Translations under genes and position numbers: made by a program
Notes under the pieces: model-generated
Database searches by the model: none
Seen by the model: the letters and a program-made list of their open reading frames with translations, nothing else
What the model was told of the DNA's origin: nothing
Part shown: positions 10,867 to 20,905 of the stretch, one piece after another
Layout: each line of letters begins with the position of its first letter
Position numbering within the stretch: the stretch's first letter is position 1
DNA from: Acholoe squamosa
Taxonomy: Eukaryota; Annelida; Polychaeta; Phyllodocida; Polynoidae
DNA length: 64,000 bases
Direction of reading: 5' to 3'
NCBI GenBank assembly: GCA_949317995.1
Contig: OX439038.1
Coordinates: forward strand, 4,730,001-4,794,000

Positions 10867-10966
10867 ACTTACACCAATATCGAAGGGAGAGAGCTAGTAA
10901 GAAATTGGCCAGTCCATGGGTAGCTACTTGTACCGTCAGGGACGATTTTGGGTGGGGCTATAATAG

Positions 10967-12487
10967 CTACTGCTTCCTGGGCTGTGTTACCTTTGTCTCT
11001 CTGGTCTGATTGGCTCTTCTTTCCATGTCAGCTATGGAGATGAGGTAGTCTCTCACTTTCTCTAAAGTCTTGCCACATAAATTCTGTCCAGGGGCAGCTG
11101 CACAGTTTTTGTCCCCATCTTGTAGAGTATACCCGGTTCCGTATGACTTTGAGCGTGTTGCCTCAAATAGGCTGGATCCGGAAGTGGCTATTATTTTGTT
11201 ACGTAGCTTCTCGTTCTGGAGAAATTTAGCCCTTTGGATTGCCTCCAATTTCCCAATTTTAACTGGTTGCCATTCAGGGGCCTTTTGCACTTCTTTCGCC
11301 AGTCTCATTGCTTCATACCCATCTTCCGCATTCAGTATCCTAGTAGCAAGTTGAGTGGCATTCGATGCAAGAGCTGCCTGATGTGCAAACGCGTGTTCAG
11401 CACTTTTTACTGTAATTCCTTCAAACGTGAAGGTACATGGGTAAAGGTTGCTCAGATAGCTATAGCTGGATTGGAATGCTATTCCCTCCTTAACCTTAAT
11501 TGTTTTGGCTGCTTCTAATGATAGCTCCGGTGGCAATAACTCAAGATTGTACTGATTGTATGTAGTATTGTCAATGGTAACTGAGCGTCTTTTTAGATCT
11601 ACCTCTTTGCCGAGTGATCTAGCATGGGCTGCTACAATTCTTAAGGCTCGTTGGGCAGACAATTCAGCGGGTGTCAGGTCGTCCTGTATGCTAATGCCCT
11701 TCCAGTCTTGGTTGTCCTTCAGTTTTTTCAGGTTAGAATAGACTTCCCCTTTCTGCTTATTAGGTGCTAATTGTACAAGAATAGGGCGAGGGAGGGGAGC
11801 TCTCTTACCGGGTACTTGTTTTCTTGGCGTGCCTAGCCTGAAAATAGCATCACAATCTGCAGTGGTGTACTTAATACCAATGTCAGTAAATAGTTTAGTG
11901 ACAAGATCTTTAGGCCTGGGGTATTTGGTTTCACAAGCACCTCTAATAATAATGTTCTGTTTCCTCTTATTGACCTCTAAACGCTGTACCTTTTCCTGTA
12001 GCTGGTTTATGTGGGTCTGATTCATGGCATTCTTAATTTCTAGGGCCTCAACCCTATCCTCCAATGCTCTAACTCTATCATGGACCCCTTCAAAATCTTT
12101 GAATTTTGCATTGAGATTTTCAGTGGTGTCAAATAATTTAGAAGAGCGAGCACTGACAGAACCAAGTGTTGAGGCAATAAATTCAAGCCCAGTTGTAATA
12201 GCACCTAATCTCTTCCAGAAGCCTTTTTCAATGTTAGTGCTCTTCTCACTTTCCATATATTTATCCCACTCATCATCATTGGCATTTTCAACAGTGACAT
12301 TGCGTAAATGATTCAAGAAATCATCAGGACTCACTGTAGTGTCAAGTTGACCTCCTTCCTCCTCCTCTGTAGAGTGACCTGCTAGTGACAGTGTGCCACC
12401 AACTGCCCCTATTTTCACCCTCTCCTCTGCTTCTAACCTCTCCTGCTCCTTCTTCTTCCTATCTTTTTGGGCCTTAGTAAGTCCCAT
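10967..12487 (-). CDS. LINE ORF1: coiled coil + L1-ORF1-like RRM/CTD + NADAR domain (506 aa)
   Basis: Residues 1-30 are basic/charged and 40-80 acidic. About 120-175 is a heptad-rich coiled coil (VRALEDRVEALE). About 177-243 is an RRM-like fold (NIIIRGACE, RPILVQL), and about 244-315 resembles the C-terminal domain of L1 ORF1p (ISIQDDLTPAELSAQRALR, then TIDNTTY). Together these are RNA-binding, trimerising modules. Residues about 335-483 match a NADAR (YbiA-like) domain: SNLYPCTF, SAEHAF (Glu364-His365), FLQNEKLR, SYGTGY and GQNLCGKTL. NADAR proteins act on ADP-ribose- or N-glycoside-linked substrates, and some remove ADP-ribose from nucleic-acid guanine. The ATG at 12487 follows a short leader. 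A C-terminal NADAR fused to an L1-type ORF1 is unusual and the frame is fully open. Confidence 0.82.
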   Translation of the reverse strand: MGLTKAQKDRKKKEQERLEAEERVKIGAVGGTLSLAGHSTEEEEGGQLDTTVSPDDFLNHLRNVTVENANDDEWDKYMESEKSTNIEKGFWKRLGAITTGLEFIASTLGSVSARSSKLFDTTENLNAKFKDFEGVHDRVRALEDRVEALEIKNAMNQTHINQLQEKVQRLEVNKRKQNIIIRGACETKYPRPKDLVTKLFTDIGIKYTTADCDAIFRLGTPRKQVPGKRAPLPRPILVQLAPNKQKGEVYSNLKKLKDNQDWKGISIQDDLTPAELSAQRALRIVAAHARSLGKEVDLKRRSVTIDNTTYNQYNLELLPPELSLEAAKTIKVKEGIAFQSSYSYLSNLYPCTFTFEGITVKSAEHAFAHQAALASNATQLATRILNAEDGYEAMRLAKEVQKAPEWQPVKIGKLEAIQRAKFLQNEKLRNKIIATSGSSLFEATRSKSYGTGYTLQDGDKNCAAAPGQNLCGKTLEKVRDYLISIADMERRANQTRETKVTQPRKQ

Positions 12488-12715
12488 GGTGTCTCAGTAC
12501 CTTTATAATCCAGCAGTCTTCAATTATTTGGCATTAATCCAAGATATAGCTGGTATAATCCAAGAAAATGTGCAGCGCTCCGCGGTGACTCGACTCACGC
12601 GGCGACGGCCATTTAATATTTTACAAATGATTTGTAACAGAAATACATCCTTTAGATCTTTAAGGGCTGCTAATGCCAGTGTATATCATCTCCATCGGTG
12701 CCATGATACATGAAT

Positions 12716-12816
12716 GAAGCCTAAGCGTATTAATACACTCCTGGAGGGTAGGCATGATGCTCCAATGGAGTGCTGGTGAGCCGACCAATGGGTATGATGC
12801 ACTCCTTCATCAGACC
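12716..12816 (+). mobile_element. TPM fragment, interrupted by a Harbinger-like MITE
   Basis: It contains GGCATGATGCTCCAATGGAG and GACCAATGGGTATGATGCAC, the second-hairpin side of TPM. Its 3' terminus continues as TTAGAGGGTTAT at 13123-13134, after the inserted element at 12820-13122. Confidence 0.65.
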
Positions 12817-12819
12817 TTG

Positions 12820-13122
12820 GGGAGTGATCATTTTTTAACAACAGGGGGGGGGGGCTGGTGGGTTTGAGGGGGGGGTCAGAATTTTTTCACCCCTTTGACT
12901 GGAGGGGGTCAGATTTTTTTCAACCCCTCTGATGGGGGGTCAAAATAATTTCATCTGTTTTCAGTGGAAAACCGTGCATGTTACTATAGGGTAAAAGGCC
13001 CTTATGGGGGGGGGGGGGTCAAAAAAATTTCACCCATCATGAGGGGGGGGGGGTCAGAATTTCTTTCGCGCATCTGCGCGCAAACCCACCAACCCCCCTG
13101 TTGTTAAAAAATGATCACTCCC
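12820..13122. mobile_element. Harbinger-like MITE, copy A
   Basis: The ends are inverted repeats of about 40 bp: GGGAGTGATCATTTTTTAAC on the left and its complement on the right, followed inward by G-runs and GGTGGGTTTG. The body repeats GGGGGTCA(G/A)AATTTTTTCA. It is flanked by TTG (12817-12819) and TTA (13123-13125), consistent with a 3-bp TWA duplication as in PIF/Harbinger MITEs. Copy B is at 27114-27434. Confidence 0.7.
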
Positions 13123-13140
13123 TTAGAGGGTTATAACCTT

Positions 13141-13580
13141 ACCTCATAACCCTGAATAAGGCCAGTGTGACCATGTATGCACTGTTAACAATATTACCTG
13201 ATAACCCTGAATAAGGACAGTGTGACCATGTATGCACTGTTAACAATATTACCTCATAACCCTGAATAAGGCCAGTGTGACCATGAATGCACTGTTAACA
13301 ATATTACCTGATAACCCTGAATAAGGCCAGTGTGACCATGAATGCACTGTTAACAATATTACCTGATAACCCTGAATAAGGCCATTGTGACCATGTATGC
13401 ACTGTTAACAATATTACCTGATAACCCTGAATAAGGCCAGTGTGACCATGTATGCACTGTTAACAATATTACCTGATAACCCTGAATAAGGCCAGTGTGA
13501 CCATGTATGCACTGTTAACAATATTACCTGATAACCCTGAATAAGGCCAGTATGACCATGTATGCACTGTTAACAATAAC
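13141..13580 (+). repeat. 55-bp tandem array, 8 copies
   Basis: Exactly 55-bp spacing (starts 13141, 13196, 13251, 13306, 13361, 13416, 13471, 13526) with only scattered substitutions (CTCATAAC/CTGATAAC, GGCCAG/GGACAG). Each unit ends GCACTGTTAACAAT, which resembles the terminus of the CACTGT MITE that starts directly after the array. Confidence 0.9.
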
Positions 13581-13765
13581 TGCTGAATCCTTGTAAACTG
13601 AACTGTGAACCACCATAACTGTATTGCAGTAAACCAGTATAGTTGTTACAAGAAACCCTAGGTGGCAGTACAGTGGTACACAAATGTACAAGGAATCTCT
13701 GTGAAAAGAAAGACTGATCTCTGGCTACTTTGGGATGAGGATTCGGGGGTTATCTCGACGTCCAT
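13565..13765 (+). mobile_element. CACTGT MITE (TA-target type), copy 1
   Basis: It begins CACTGTTAACAATAACTG and contains the family landmarks GTGAACCACCATAACTGTATT, GTGGCAGTACAGTGG and AAGGAATCTCTGTGAAAA. Its 5' terminus merges with the last unit of the 55-bp array. Related copies are at 35339, 39707, 49219, 52543, 58028 and 59436. Confidence 0.6.
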
Positions 13766-14533
13766 TTATTGTATTGTGTGAGGAAGAAAAGGACATGGGA
13801 CTCAGGTGGTCTTACTGTTGTTACTGTCACCTAAATCAGTAAATGAGGTCTACATGGAAATGAGACTTGGTTAGTTTGAAATATTCATTCCACCCAAATC
13901 CCCCATGGGGTTGGTTACAAGGGGACAACATTTACAGAAAAAAACACAACTTGCTGTGGTAGAATCCTGACTGGAATTTGGAGAATTGGCAGGACAGTGA
14001 TCGTAGCTAGTGCTGTATTTGGATTAGAGTGTCATGGCTTAACCCTAATTGCAAAGTTTATACCCGGGCAGAATAAAAGTGTGTTTGAGCTATGATTAAC
14101 TAGAGTAGGTATCTATAGGTAAGAATTTTCTTTCAAAATTGTCATTGATGTTATTTTTTTTCATTTATTTATTTATCTATTTAGTCATTTATTTACTTTT
14201 GGGCCTCAAACAACCCTATTATTGATACTAAGTATCTCTTATTTTTCTGTGGAGTTGACTCAGGGAGTCACGATGTTGCCTCAAAAATAAAATAAATATA
14301 TTAGTGGTTAAATAAAAGTTTATTGTCCCAAAATTCATAGTATGGAGTAAAAGATACACTTTCTATGCTAAAACCAGTTCGATACAATATGGCTGACATG
14401 TGGTGTCTAGCTTTTAGTATATATATTTCATATTGATCCTGCCAGTTTGATCAGTGGTGCCGATATGGTAGTTCAAGCTGACATCTGCTGCAACCTGGAT
14501 CTGTCTATAATGCATAGTCTGTGTGATATACCG

Positions 14534-14609
14534 TTAACCCTTTCAATCTGATAGTGCAGTCCCTGTGTTTCCCAAATACAGTGTTACATGCAGGGAGTTA
14601 AAGGGTTAA
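14534..14609. mobile_element. Short TTAACCCTTT MITE (76 bp)
   Basis: It starts TTAACCCTTTCAATC and ends GGGAGTTAAAGGGTTAA, so it has TTAA flanks and CCCTTT termini like TPM. The interior differs, with no ATGATGCA hairpins. It may be a deletion product or a second family using the same transposase. Confidence 0.55.
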
Positions 14610-14645
14610 GAACATTGGTCAGGCTTCATTCCCTCCCATAGGGTC

Positions 14646-14740
14646 GGCATGATGCGCAAATGAAGTGCTGGCCACCAGCTCACCAGCACTTCATTGGTGC
14701 ATCATGCCAGTCAGTGGGTATGATGCACAGCTGCATCAGA
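14646..14740 (+). mobile_element. TPM fragment (second hairpin)
   Basis: It holds GGCATGATGCGCAAATGAAG, then the inverted CAGCACTTCATTGGTGCATC, forming hairpin 2. It is cut at its 3' side by the SINE-derived 57-bp array. Confidence 0.7.
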
Positions 14741-15310
14741 CGGGCTTCCCTAGCCCACTTAAAAGGGTCCATTTCTCCCCTTTCCTATCCCCTTAGATGG
14801 GCTTCCCTAGCCCACTTAAAGGGGTCCATGTCTCCCCTTTCCTATCCCCTTAGACGGGCTTCCCTAGCCCACTTAAAGGGGTCCATTTCTCCCCTTTCCT
14901 ATCCCCTTAGACGGGCTTCCCTAGCCCACTTAAAAGGGTCCATTTCTCCCCTTTCCTATCCCCTTAGACGGGCTTCCCTAGCCCACTTAAAGGGGTCCAT
15001 TTCTCCCCTTTCCTATCCCCTTAGACGGGCTTCCCTAGCCCACTTAAAGGGGTCCATTTCTCCCCTTTCCTATCCCCTTAGACGGGCTTCCCTAGCCCAC
15101 TTAAAGGGGTCCATTTCTCCCCTTTCCTATCCCCTTAGACGGGCTTCCCTAGCCCACTTAAAAGGGTACATTTCTCCCCTTTCCTATCCCCTTAGATGGG
15201 CTTCCCTAGCCCACTTAAAGGGGTCCATTTCTCCCCTTTCCTATCCTCTTAGACGGGCTTCCCTAGCCCATTTCAAAGGGTCTATTTCTCCCCTTTCCTA
15301 TCCTCTCGAA
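14741..15310 (+). repeat. 57-bp tandem array of the SINE head, 10 copies
   Basis: The starts are 57 bp apart (14741, 14798, 14855 ... 15254). Each unit is GGGCTTCCCTAGCCCACTTA plus a GGGTCCATTTCTCCCC block. The unit is the 5' head of the SINE whose body continues at 15311. The period is a multiple of three, which keeps a 251-codon frame open across the array; I regard that ORF as an artefact. Confidence 0.9.
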
Positions 15311-15500
15311 TGTGTGTGTTGCACATATGCGTGGGCACTGACACATTCCTCTGTGAAATTGTGTGATGTAGTTCTTGCCATGAATATATGCGTGGGCACC
15401 AACATATTCATCTGAATTCGTGTATGTAGTTTTCTCCTCATGAATATGACCTTAGCTATGGAAATTGCGTTAAACAACTATTACTCACTCACTCCTCTCA
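15311..15500 (+). mobile_element. SINE body and tail downstream of the 57-bp array
   Basis: It contains GTGTGTGTTGCACATATGCG, a duplicated segment with ATATGCGTGGGCACNNACA, then ATGACCTTAGCTATGGAAAT, GCGTTAAAC and the CTCACTCACTCC tail. The 3' tail matches 31102-31200 and 58700-58798. Confidence 0.65.
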
Positions 15501-15861
15501 TCTAGGGGCCCTTACAGGGTTGTACCTTACCTATATCCAGTACTTGAGTAGTATAGAGTGGGCAATGATAACATCCAATGTAAACACGTCCTCATAGTTC
15601 ACCTTCTCTACCCCCACTGTAACCTACATGGCCACAGTCCATGTCTGCTCGATCACAGCCACTAAAAGTGTAGAGCCATGATCCAGACATTCAGGAAAAT
15701 GTAATTCTGTTGTGTTCCCTCACGAGTCACGAGTCTAACAATGTGGGCACAGGGGAATACGGCTCCAAACTGAGAAAATAAAATCCAGGTGAGGTTGACT
15801 GTGAGTTTTCTATTCTGAATTTCCATCGGTGTTACAGTAACTGGCCATATTAGACTGTTTG

Positions 15862-18800
15862 TCACTGAGGTCTGTGGAGGGTGGTGAGGGTACATGGCAT
15901 GTCAGACTGAGGTCTGTGGAGGGTGGTGAGGGTACATGGCATGTCAGACTGAGGTCTGTGGAGGGTGGTGAGGGTACATAGTATGTCAGACTGAGGTCTG
16001 TGGAGGGTGGTGAGGGTACATTGCATGTCAGACTGAGGTCTGTGGAGGGTGTTGAGGGTACAGGGCATGTCAGACTGAGGTCTGTGGAGGGTGGTGAGGG
16101 TACAGGGCATGTCAGACTGAGGCGGGGACTGAGGTCTGTGGAGGGTGGTGAGGGTGCATGGCATGTCAGACTGAGGTCTGTGGAGGGTGGTGAGGGTACA
16201 GGGCATGTCAGACTGAAGTCTGTAGAGGGTGGTGAGGGTACATGGCATGTCAGACTGAGGTCTGTGGAGGGTGGTGAGGGTACAGGGCATGTCAGACTCA
16301 GGTCTGTGGAGGGTGGTGAGGGTACAGGGCATGTCAGACTCAGGTCTGTGGAGGGTGGTGAGGGTACATGGCATGTCAGACTGAGGTCTGTGGAGGGTGG
16401 TGAGGGTACAGGGCATGTCAGACTGAGGTCTGTGGAGGGTGGTGAGGGTACATGGCATGTCAGACTGAGGTCTGTGGAGGGTGGTGAGGGTACAGGGCAT
16501 GTTAGACTGAGGTCTGTGGAGGGTGGTGAGGGTACATGGCATGTCAGTCTGAAGTCTGTGGAGGGTGGTGAGGGTACAGGGCATGTCAGACTGAGGTCTG
16601 GAGGGTGGTGAGGGTACATGGCATGTCAGACTGAGGTCTGTGGAGGGTGGTGAGGGTACAGGGCATGTCAGACTCAGGTCTGTGGTGGGTGGTGAGGGTA
16701 CATGGCATGTCACTGAGGTCTGTGGAGGGTGGTGAGGGTACAGGGCATGTCAGACTGAGGTCTGTGGAGGGTGGTGAGGGTACAGGGCATGTCAGACTGA
16801 GGTCTGTGGAGGGTGGTGAGGGTACAGGGCATGTCAGACTCAGGTCTGTGGAGGGTGTTGAGGGTACAGGGCATGTCAGACTCAGGTCTGTAGAGGGTGG
16901 TAAGGGTACATGGCATGTCAGACTCAGGTCTGTGGAGGGTGGTGAGGGTACATGGCATGTCAGACTGAGGTCTGTGGAGGGTGGTGAGGGTACATGGCAT
17001 GTCAGACTCAGGTCTGTGGAGGGTGGTGAGGGTACAGGGCATGTCAGACTGAGGTCTGTGGAGGGTGGTGAGGGTACAGGGCATGTCAGACTCAGGTCTG
17101 TGGAGGGTGGTGAGGGTACAGGGCATGTCAGACTGAGGTCTGTGGAGGGTGGTGAGGGTACAGGGCATGTCAGACTGAGGTCTGTGGAGGGTGGTGAGGG
17201 TACAGGGCATGTCAGACTCAGGTCTGTGGAGGGTGTTGAGGGTACAGGGCATGTCAGACTCAGGTCTGTAGAGGGTGGTAAGGGTACATGGCATGTCAGA
17301 CTCAGGTCTGTGGAGGGTGGTGAGGGTACATGGCATGTCAGACTGAGGTCTGTGGAGGGTGGTGAGGGTACAGGGCATGTCAGACTCAGGTCTGTGGTGG
17401 GTGGTGAGGGTACAGGGCATGTCAGACTGAGGTCTGTGGAGGGTGGTGAGGGTACAGGGCATGTCAGACTGAGGTCTGTGGAGGGTGGTGAGGGTACAGG
17501 GCATGTCAGACTCAGGTCTGTGGAGGGTGGTGAGGGTACAGGGCATGTCAGACTCAGGTCTGTGGAGGGTGGTGAGGGTACAGGGCATGTCAGACTCAGG
17601 TCTGTGGAGGGTGGTGAGGGTACATGTCATGTCAGACTGAGGTCTGTGGAGGGTGGTGAGGGTACAGGGCATGTCAGTCTGAAGTCTGTGGAGGGTGGTG
17701 AGGGTACAGGGCATGTCAGACTGAGGTCTGGAGGGTGGTGAGGGTACATGGCATGTCAGACTGAGGTCTGTGGAGGGTGGTGAGGGTACAGGGCATGTCA
17801 GACTCAGGTCTGTGGTGGGTGGTGAGGGTACATGGCATGTCACTGAGGTCTGTGGAGGGTGGTGAGGGTACAGGGCATGTCAGACTGAGGTCTGTGGAGG
17901 GTGGTGAGGGTACAGGGCATGTCAGACTGAGGTCTGTGGAGGGTGGTGAGGGTACAGGGCATGTCAGACTCAGGTCTGTGGTGGGTGGTGAGGGTACATG
18001 GCATGTCACTGAGGTCTGTGGAGGGTGGTGAGGGTACAGGGCATGTCAGACTGAGGTCTGTGGAGGGTGGTGAGGGTACAGGGCATGTCAGACTGAGGTC
18101 TGTTGAGGGTGGTGAGGGTACAGGGCATGTCAGACTGAGGTCTGTGGAGGGTGGTGAGGGTACAGGGCATGTCAGACTCAGGTCTGTGGAGGGTGGTGAG
18201 GGTACATGGCATGTCAGACTGAGGTCTGTGGAGGGTGGTGAGGGTACAGGGCATGTCAGACTGAGGTCTGTGGAGGGTGGTGAGGGTACAGGGCATGTCA
18301 GACTGAAGTCTGTGGAGGGTGGTGAGGGTACTTGGCATGTCAGACTCAGGTCTGTGGAGGGTGGTGAGGGTACAGGGCATGTCAGACTGAGGTCTGTGGA
18401 GGGTGGTGAGGGTACAGGGCATGTCAGACTGAAGTCTGTGGAGGGTGGTGAGGGTACATGGCATGTCAGACTCAGGTCTGTGGAGGGTGGTGAGGGTACA
18501 GGGCATGTCAGACTCAGGTCTGTGGCGGGTGGTGAGGGTACATGGCATGTCAGACTGAGGTCTGTGGAGGGTGGTGAGGGTACAGGGCATGTCAGACTGA
18601 GGTCTGTGGAGGGTGGTGAGGGTACAGGGCATGTCAGACTCAGGTCTGTGGAGGGTGGTGAGGGTACAGGGCATGTCAGACTGAGGTCTGTGGAGGGTGG
18701 TGAGGGTACAGGGCATGTCAGACTGAGGTCTGTGTAGGGTGGTGAGGGTACAGGGCATGTCAGACTGAGGTCTGTGGAGGGTGGTGAGGGTACAGGGCAT

Positions 18801-19102
18801 GTCAGACTGAGGTCTGTGGAGGGTGGTGAGGGTACAGGGCATGTCAGACTGAGGTCTGTTGAGGGTGGTGAGGGTACAGGGCATGTCAGACTCAGGTCTG
18901 TGGAGGGTGGTGAGGGTACATGGCATGTCAGACTCAGGTCTGTGGAGGGTGGTGAGGGTACAGGGCATGTCAGACTGAGGTCTGTGGAGGGTGGTGAGGG
19001 TACAGGGCATGTCAGACTGAGGTCTGTGGAGGGTGGTGAGGGTACAGGGCATGTCAGACTCAGGTCTGTGGAATGTGGTGAGGGTACATGGCATGTCAGA
19101 CC
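15862..19102 (+). repeat. 42-bp G-rich satellite array, about 77 copies
   Basis: The unit is GAGGTCTGTGGAGGGTGGTG followed by AGGGTACAGGGCATGTCAGA and CT. Common variants are ACAGGG/ACATGG and CTGAGG/CTCAGG. The plus strand is strongly G-rich. Higher-order structure is visible: a 378-bp (9-unit) block marked by GAGGGTGTTGAGG recurs (16853 and 17231). Two deletion-marked units (GTCTGGAGGG; GTCACTGAGG) recur 1,130 bp apart (16597/17727 and 16709/17839). Several frames on both strands are open because 42 is divisible by three; none starts at an ATG with flanking coding sense. Confidence 0.95.
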
Positions 19103-19189
19103 CAGTAGTATTTTGTTCTTCCAGACAGAGTAAAGGTTAAATGTGATTCTTCTGTTTGAAGAGTTGGGGTAAGACAAGGGTAGCAGTTA

Positions 19190-19654
19190 GGGGGCTTCCA
19201 TTAATTATGTACGCATCAAGAGGGGGGAGGGGGTCAGGCCAAATGCGTACAGATGCGTACAGGGGCAGGGAGGGGGTCCAGGGCCATTTTAGCATACTCA
19301 TTGTGTACGCATAAGGTGTATAGAAATAGCCCTGCAGAGCCATGAATATACAATAGCAATCTTGGCAAAGGTCAGTTATTTTTCTAAGTGGACCCTGTAA
19401 GGAAACAGCAATTGAAGGTTGTATTTTGTGTATTGGTCCCTAATAATTACAAGTGTAAATTAGATTCATTTGGGCATTTAATGTCTTTCTACAGTGGAGA
19501 ACCCTATATGGCCTTCCCTTGCCGTGGGGGGGGCAATAAAAAAGTATGTACACAAAGGGGGGGGGGGTAACCCCTATGCGTACACAGTGCAACAAGGGGG
19601 GTGGGGGGGTCTATTTTTTGAGAAAATATGCGTACATAATTAATGGATGCCCCC
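19190..19654. mobile_element. MITE with GGGGGCWTCCATTAATTATG termini
   Basis: The 27-bp terminal inverted repeats differ at one base: GGGGGCTTCCATTAATTATG on the left against GGGGGCATCCATTAATTATG when the right end is inverted, both continuing TACGCAT. Internally it is rich in GTACGCAT/ATGCGTAC and poly-G runs. It has no ORF and no clear target duplication. Confidence 0.8.
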
Positions 19655-19997
19655 AATGGACCCAGGGACTGCAGTCAGTCTTATAACATGTCTAGCTCTA
19701 GTGAATGGTAGATGTGACTGATTTCCTGATGTACTACATATCAATTCAGTAGAATAGATCACCTTCATATCTCTTCAAGGTACTTACAGATAATGCAAAA
19801 TCAACACATCGATCAGGCGTTGGGGCCTATCTATAAACCATATAATAAATAATGATATACTTATATGTAATTATTTTTTTGTTTATTTATATCATACCAA
19901 TCATAAGTGGTGCTTGATATTTACAAATATGATCAATAAATGATATCATGGAAATAGTGCACTAAAGATATCATTACCCATCCTCTCTTATTCCTTA

Positions 19998-20205
19998 TCT
20001 AACCCTTTAAGGGTCCATGTACCATTGATCGTCATGATGTGTTTATAATGCAGCCCTGGTAAGTAACGCACCTGGGCTACATTGGTGCATCATGTTAACT
20101 CCACATGGTTGATACAATACCAGAGACTCGCCAGTGCTTCATTGGTGCATCATTCCGTCCAATGGGCATGATGCACTCCTGCATCAGCTGCCCTTAGATA
20201 CCCAG
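19998..20205 (+). mobile_element. TPM copy, diverged
   Basis: It begins CTAACCCTTTAAGGG and contains CGTCATGATG, GCAGCCCTGGTAAG and GACTCGCCAGTGCTTCATTG, ending in CAATGGGCATGATGCACTCC, TGCATCAG and CTGCCCTTAG. The right terminus is degenerate. Confidence 0.65.
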
Positions 20206-20319
20206 TTTGTAACAGTCTCAGTCTGGTCCAACCTAGCCATATTCGCCACCATACAGTATCTCACACTATCCCTATCTCTAACATAGATCGATACTTCAGT
20301 GTGTAATTCTATTTTCCAG

Positions 20320-20905
20320 ATTGAGTGCTGTGCCCCCTATAGCTGGAGGACGTCTGAGGCCTGAGCTGTCCCACCCCCAAAGGACCCCACCAGCAGAATC
20401 AGCGGTAACAGCAGTTCTAAGCAGAATCAGCAGTAACAGCAGCAGCATCTACCCGGTCTACCATCGACAACCTCTGTATTTTTGCCCATGCTGCCTTTCC
20501 CGCTGGTCACTGAAAGGTCAATCACAGGCCAGGAACCAGCAGCTCTGATACGTGCCATGACCACAAGGTGGCAGTAGGAGGCAGGACATATATCACGTCA
20601 CGTCAACGATTGATGATCAGCAGAGACGAGCGGAGGGTGTCCTTTGGTGGTACTAGCGACGCTTCCGGGTGTTAGGAGATCGCATGGATACCAGCACCCA
20701 CAGCATCTAGTTAGACCTTGTTGACTGTCTGTAGTGCTATCTGTCCTACAGGCACATAGCTGTGTCACCCAAACCGGAAGTAGAGCATCGGAGCAGCTCA
20801 GTAGCTACATGCTGTTGCTGAGCAGGCTGGGAAGGGCTGGGAGAGGACAGGAAGTGGATTATTATTTGTAGATTCAGGAAGGCGGGAAACTACCCGACCA
20901 CCTAG
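20320..20905 (+). promoter_or_regulatory. Candidate 5' UTR / promoter of the PX-domain gene
   Basis: A good acceptor (TTCTATTTTCCAG) ends at 20319. From there to the ATG at 20906 the sequence is richer in CpG than its surroundings and includes CACGTCACGTCAACG and CGACGCTTCCGGGTG (ETS-type GGAA core). Either this is an untranslated exon joined to the coding exon, or the promoter lies inside it. A 75-codon frame here has no independent support. Confidence 0.35.

Larger units (their letters stand above)
5930..12620 (-). mobile_element. LINE (non-LTR retrotransposon) with three ORFs, NADAR-bearing
   Basis: On the minus strand the order is: GC-rich 5' leader (to about 12620, containing AAATGGCCGTCGCC, a YY1-like word), ORF1 (12487-10967), SGNH ORF (10866-10177), a 1.1-kb non-coding stretch with a 160-bp direct duplication, then endonuclease-reverse transcriptase ORF2 (9032-6252). 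A 3' UTR of about 300 bp follows, with AATAAA at 5952-5947, and ends in a (TA)n tail. All three ORFs are open, so insertion or decay is recent. ORF2 motifs place it in the broad CR1/jockey assemblage; the L1-like ORF1 and NADAR fusion are atypical. Exact ends and target duplications could not be fixed by eye. Confidence 0.8.

Noticed and set aside
10441..10897. Plus-strand ORFs opposite the SGNH gene
   Set aside because: Antisense shadows with no domain.
14660..15415. 251-codon ORF with 19-residue repeats
   Set aside because: It begins inside a TPM fragment and runs through the 57-bp SINE-head array; openness follows from the period, not selection.
15810..19177. Long ORFs (up to 445 codons) on both strands, e.g. 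Pro/Ser/Thr-rich 14-residue repeats
   Set aside because: They are translations of the 42-bp satellite in different frames; the period is a multiple of three, the nominal starts are often non-ATG, and several frames are open at once.
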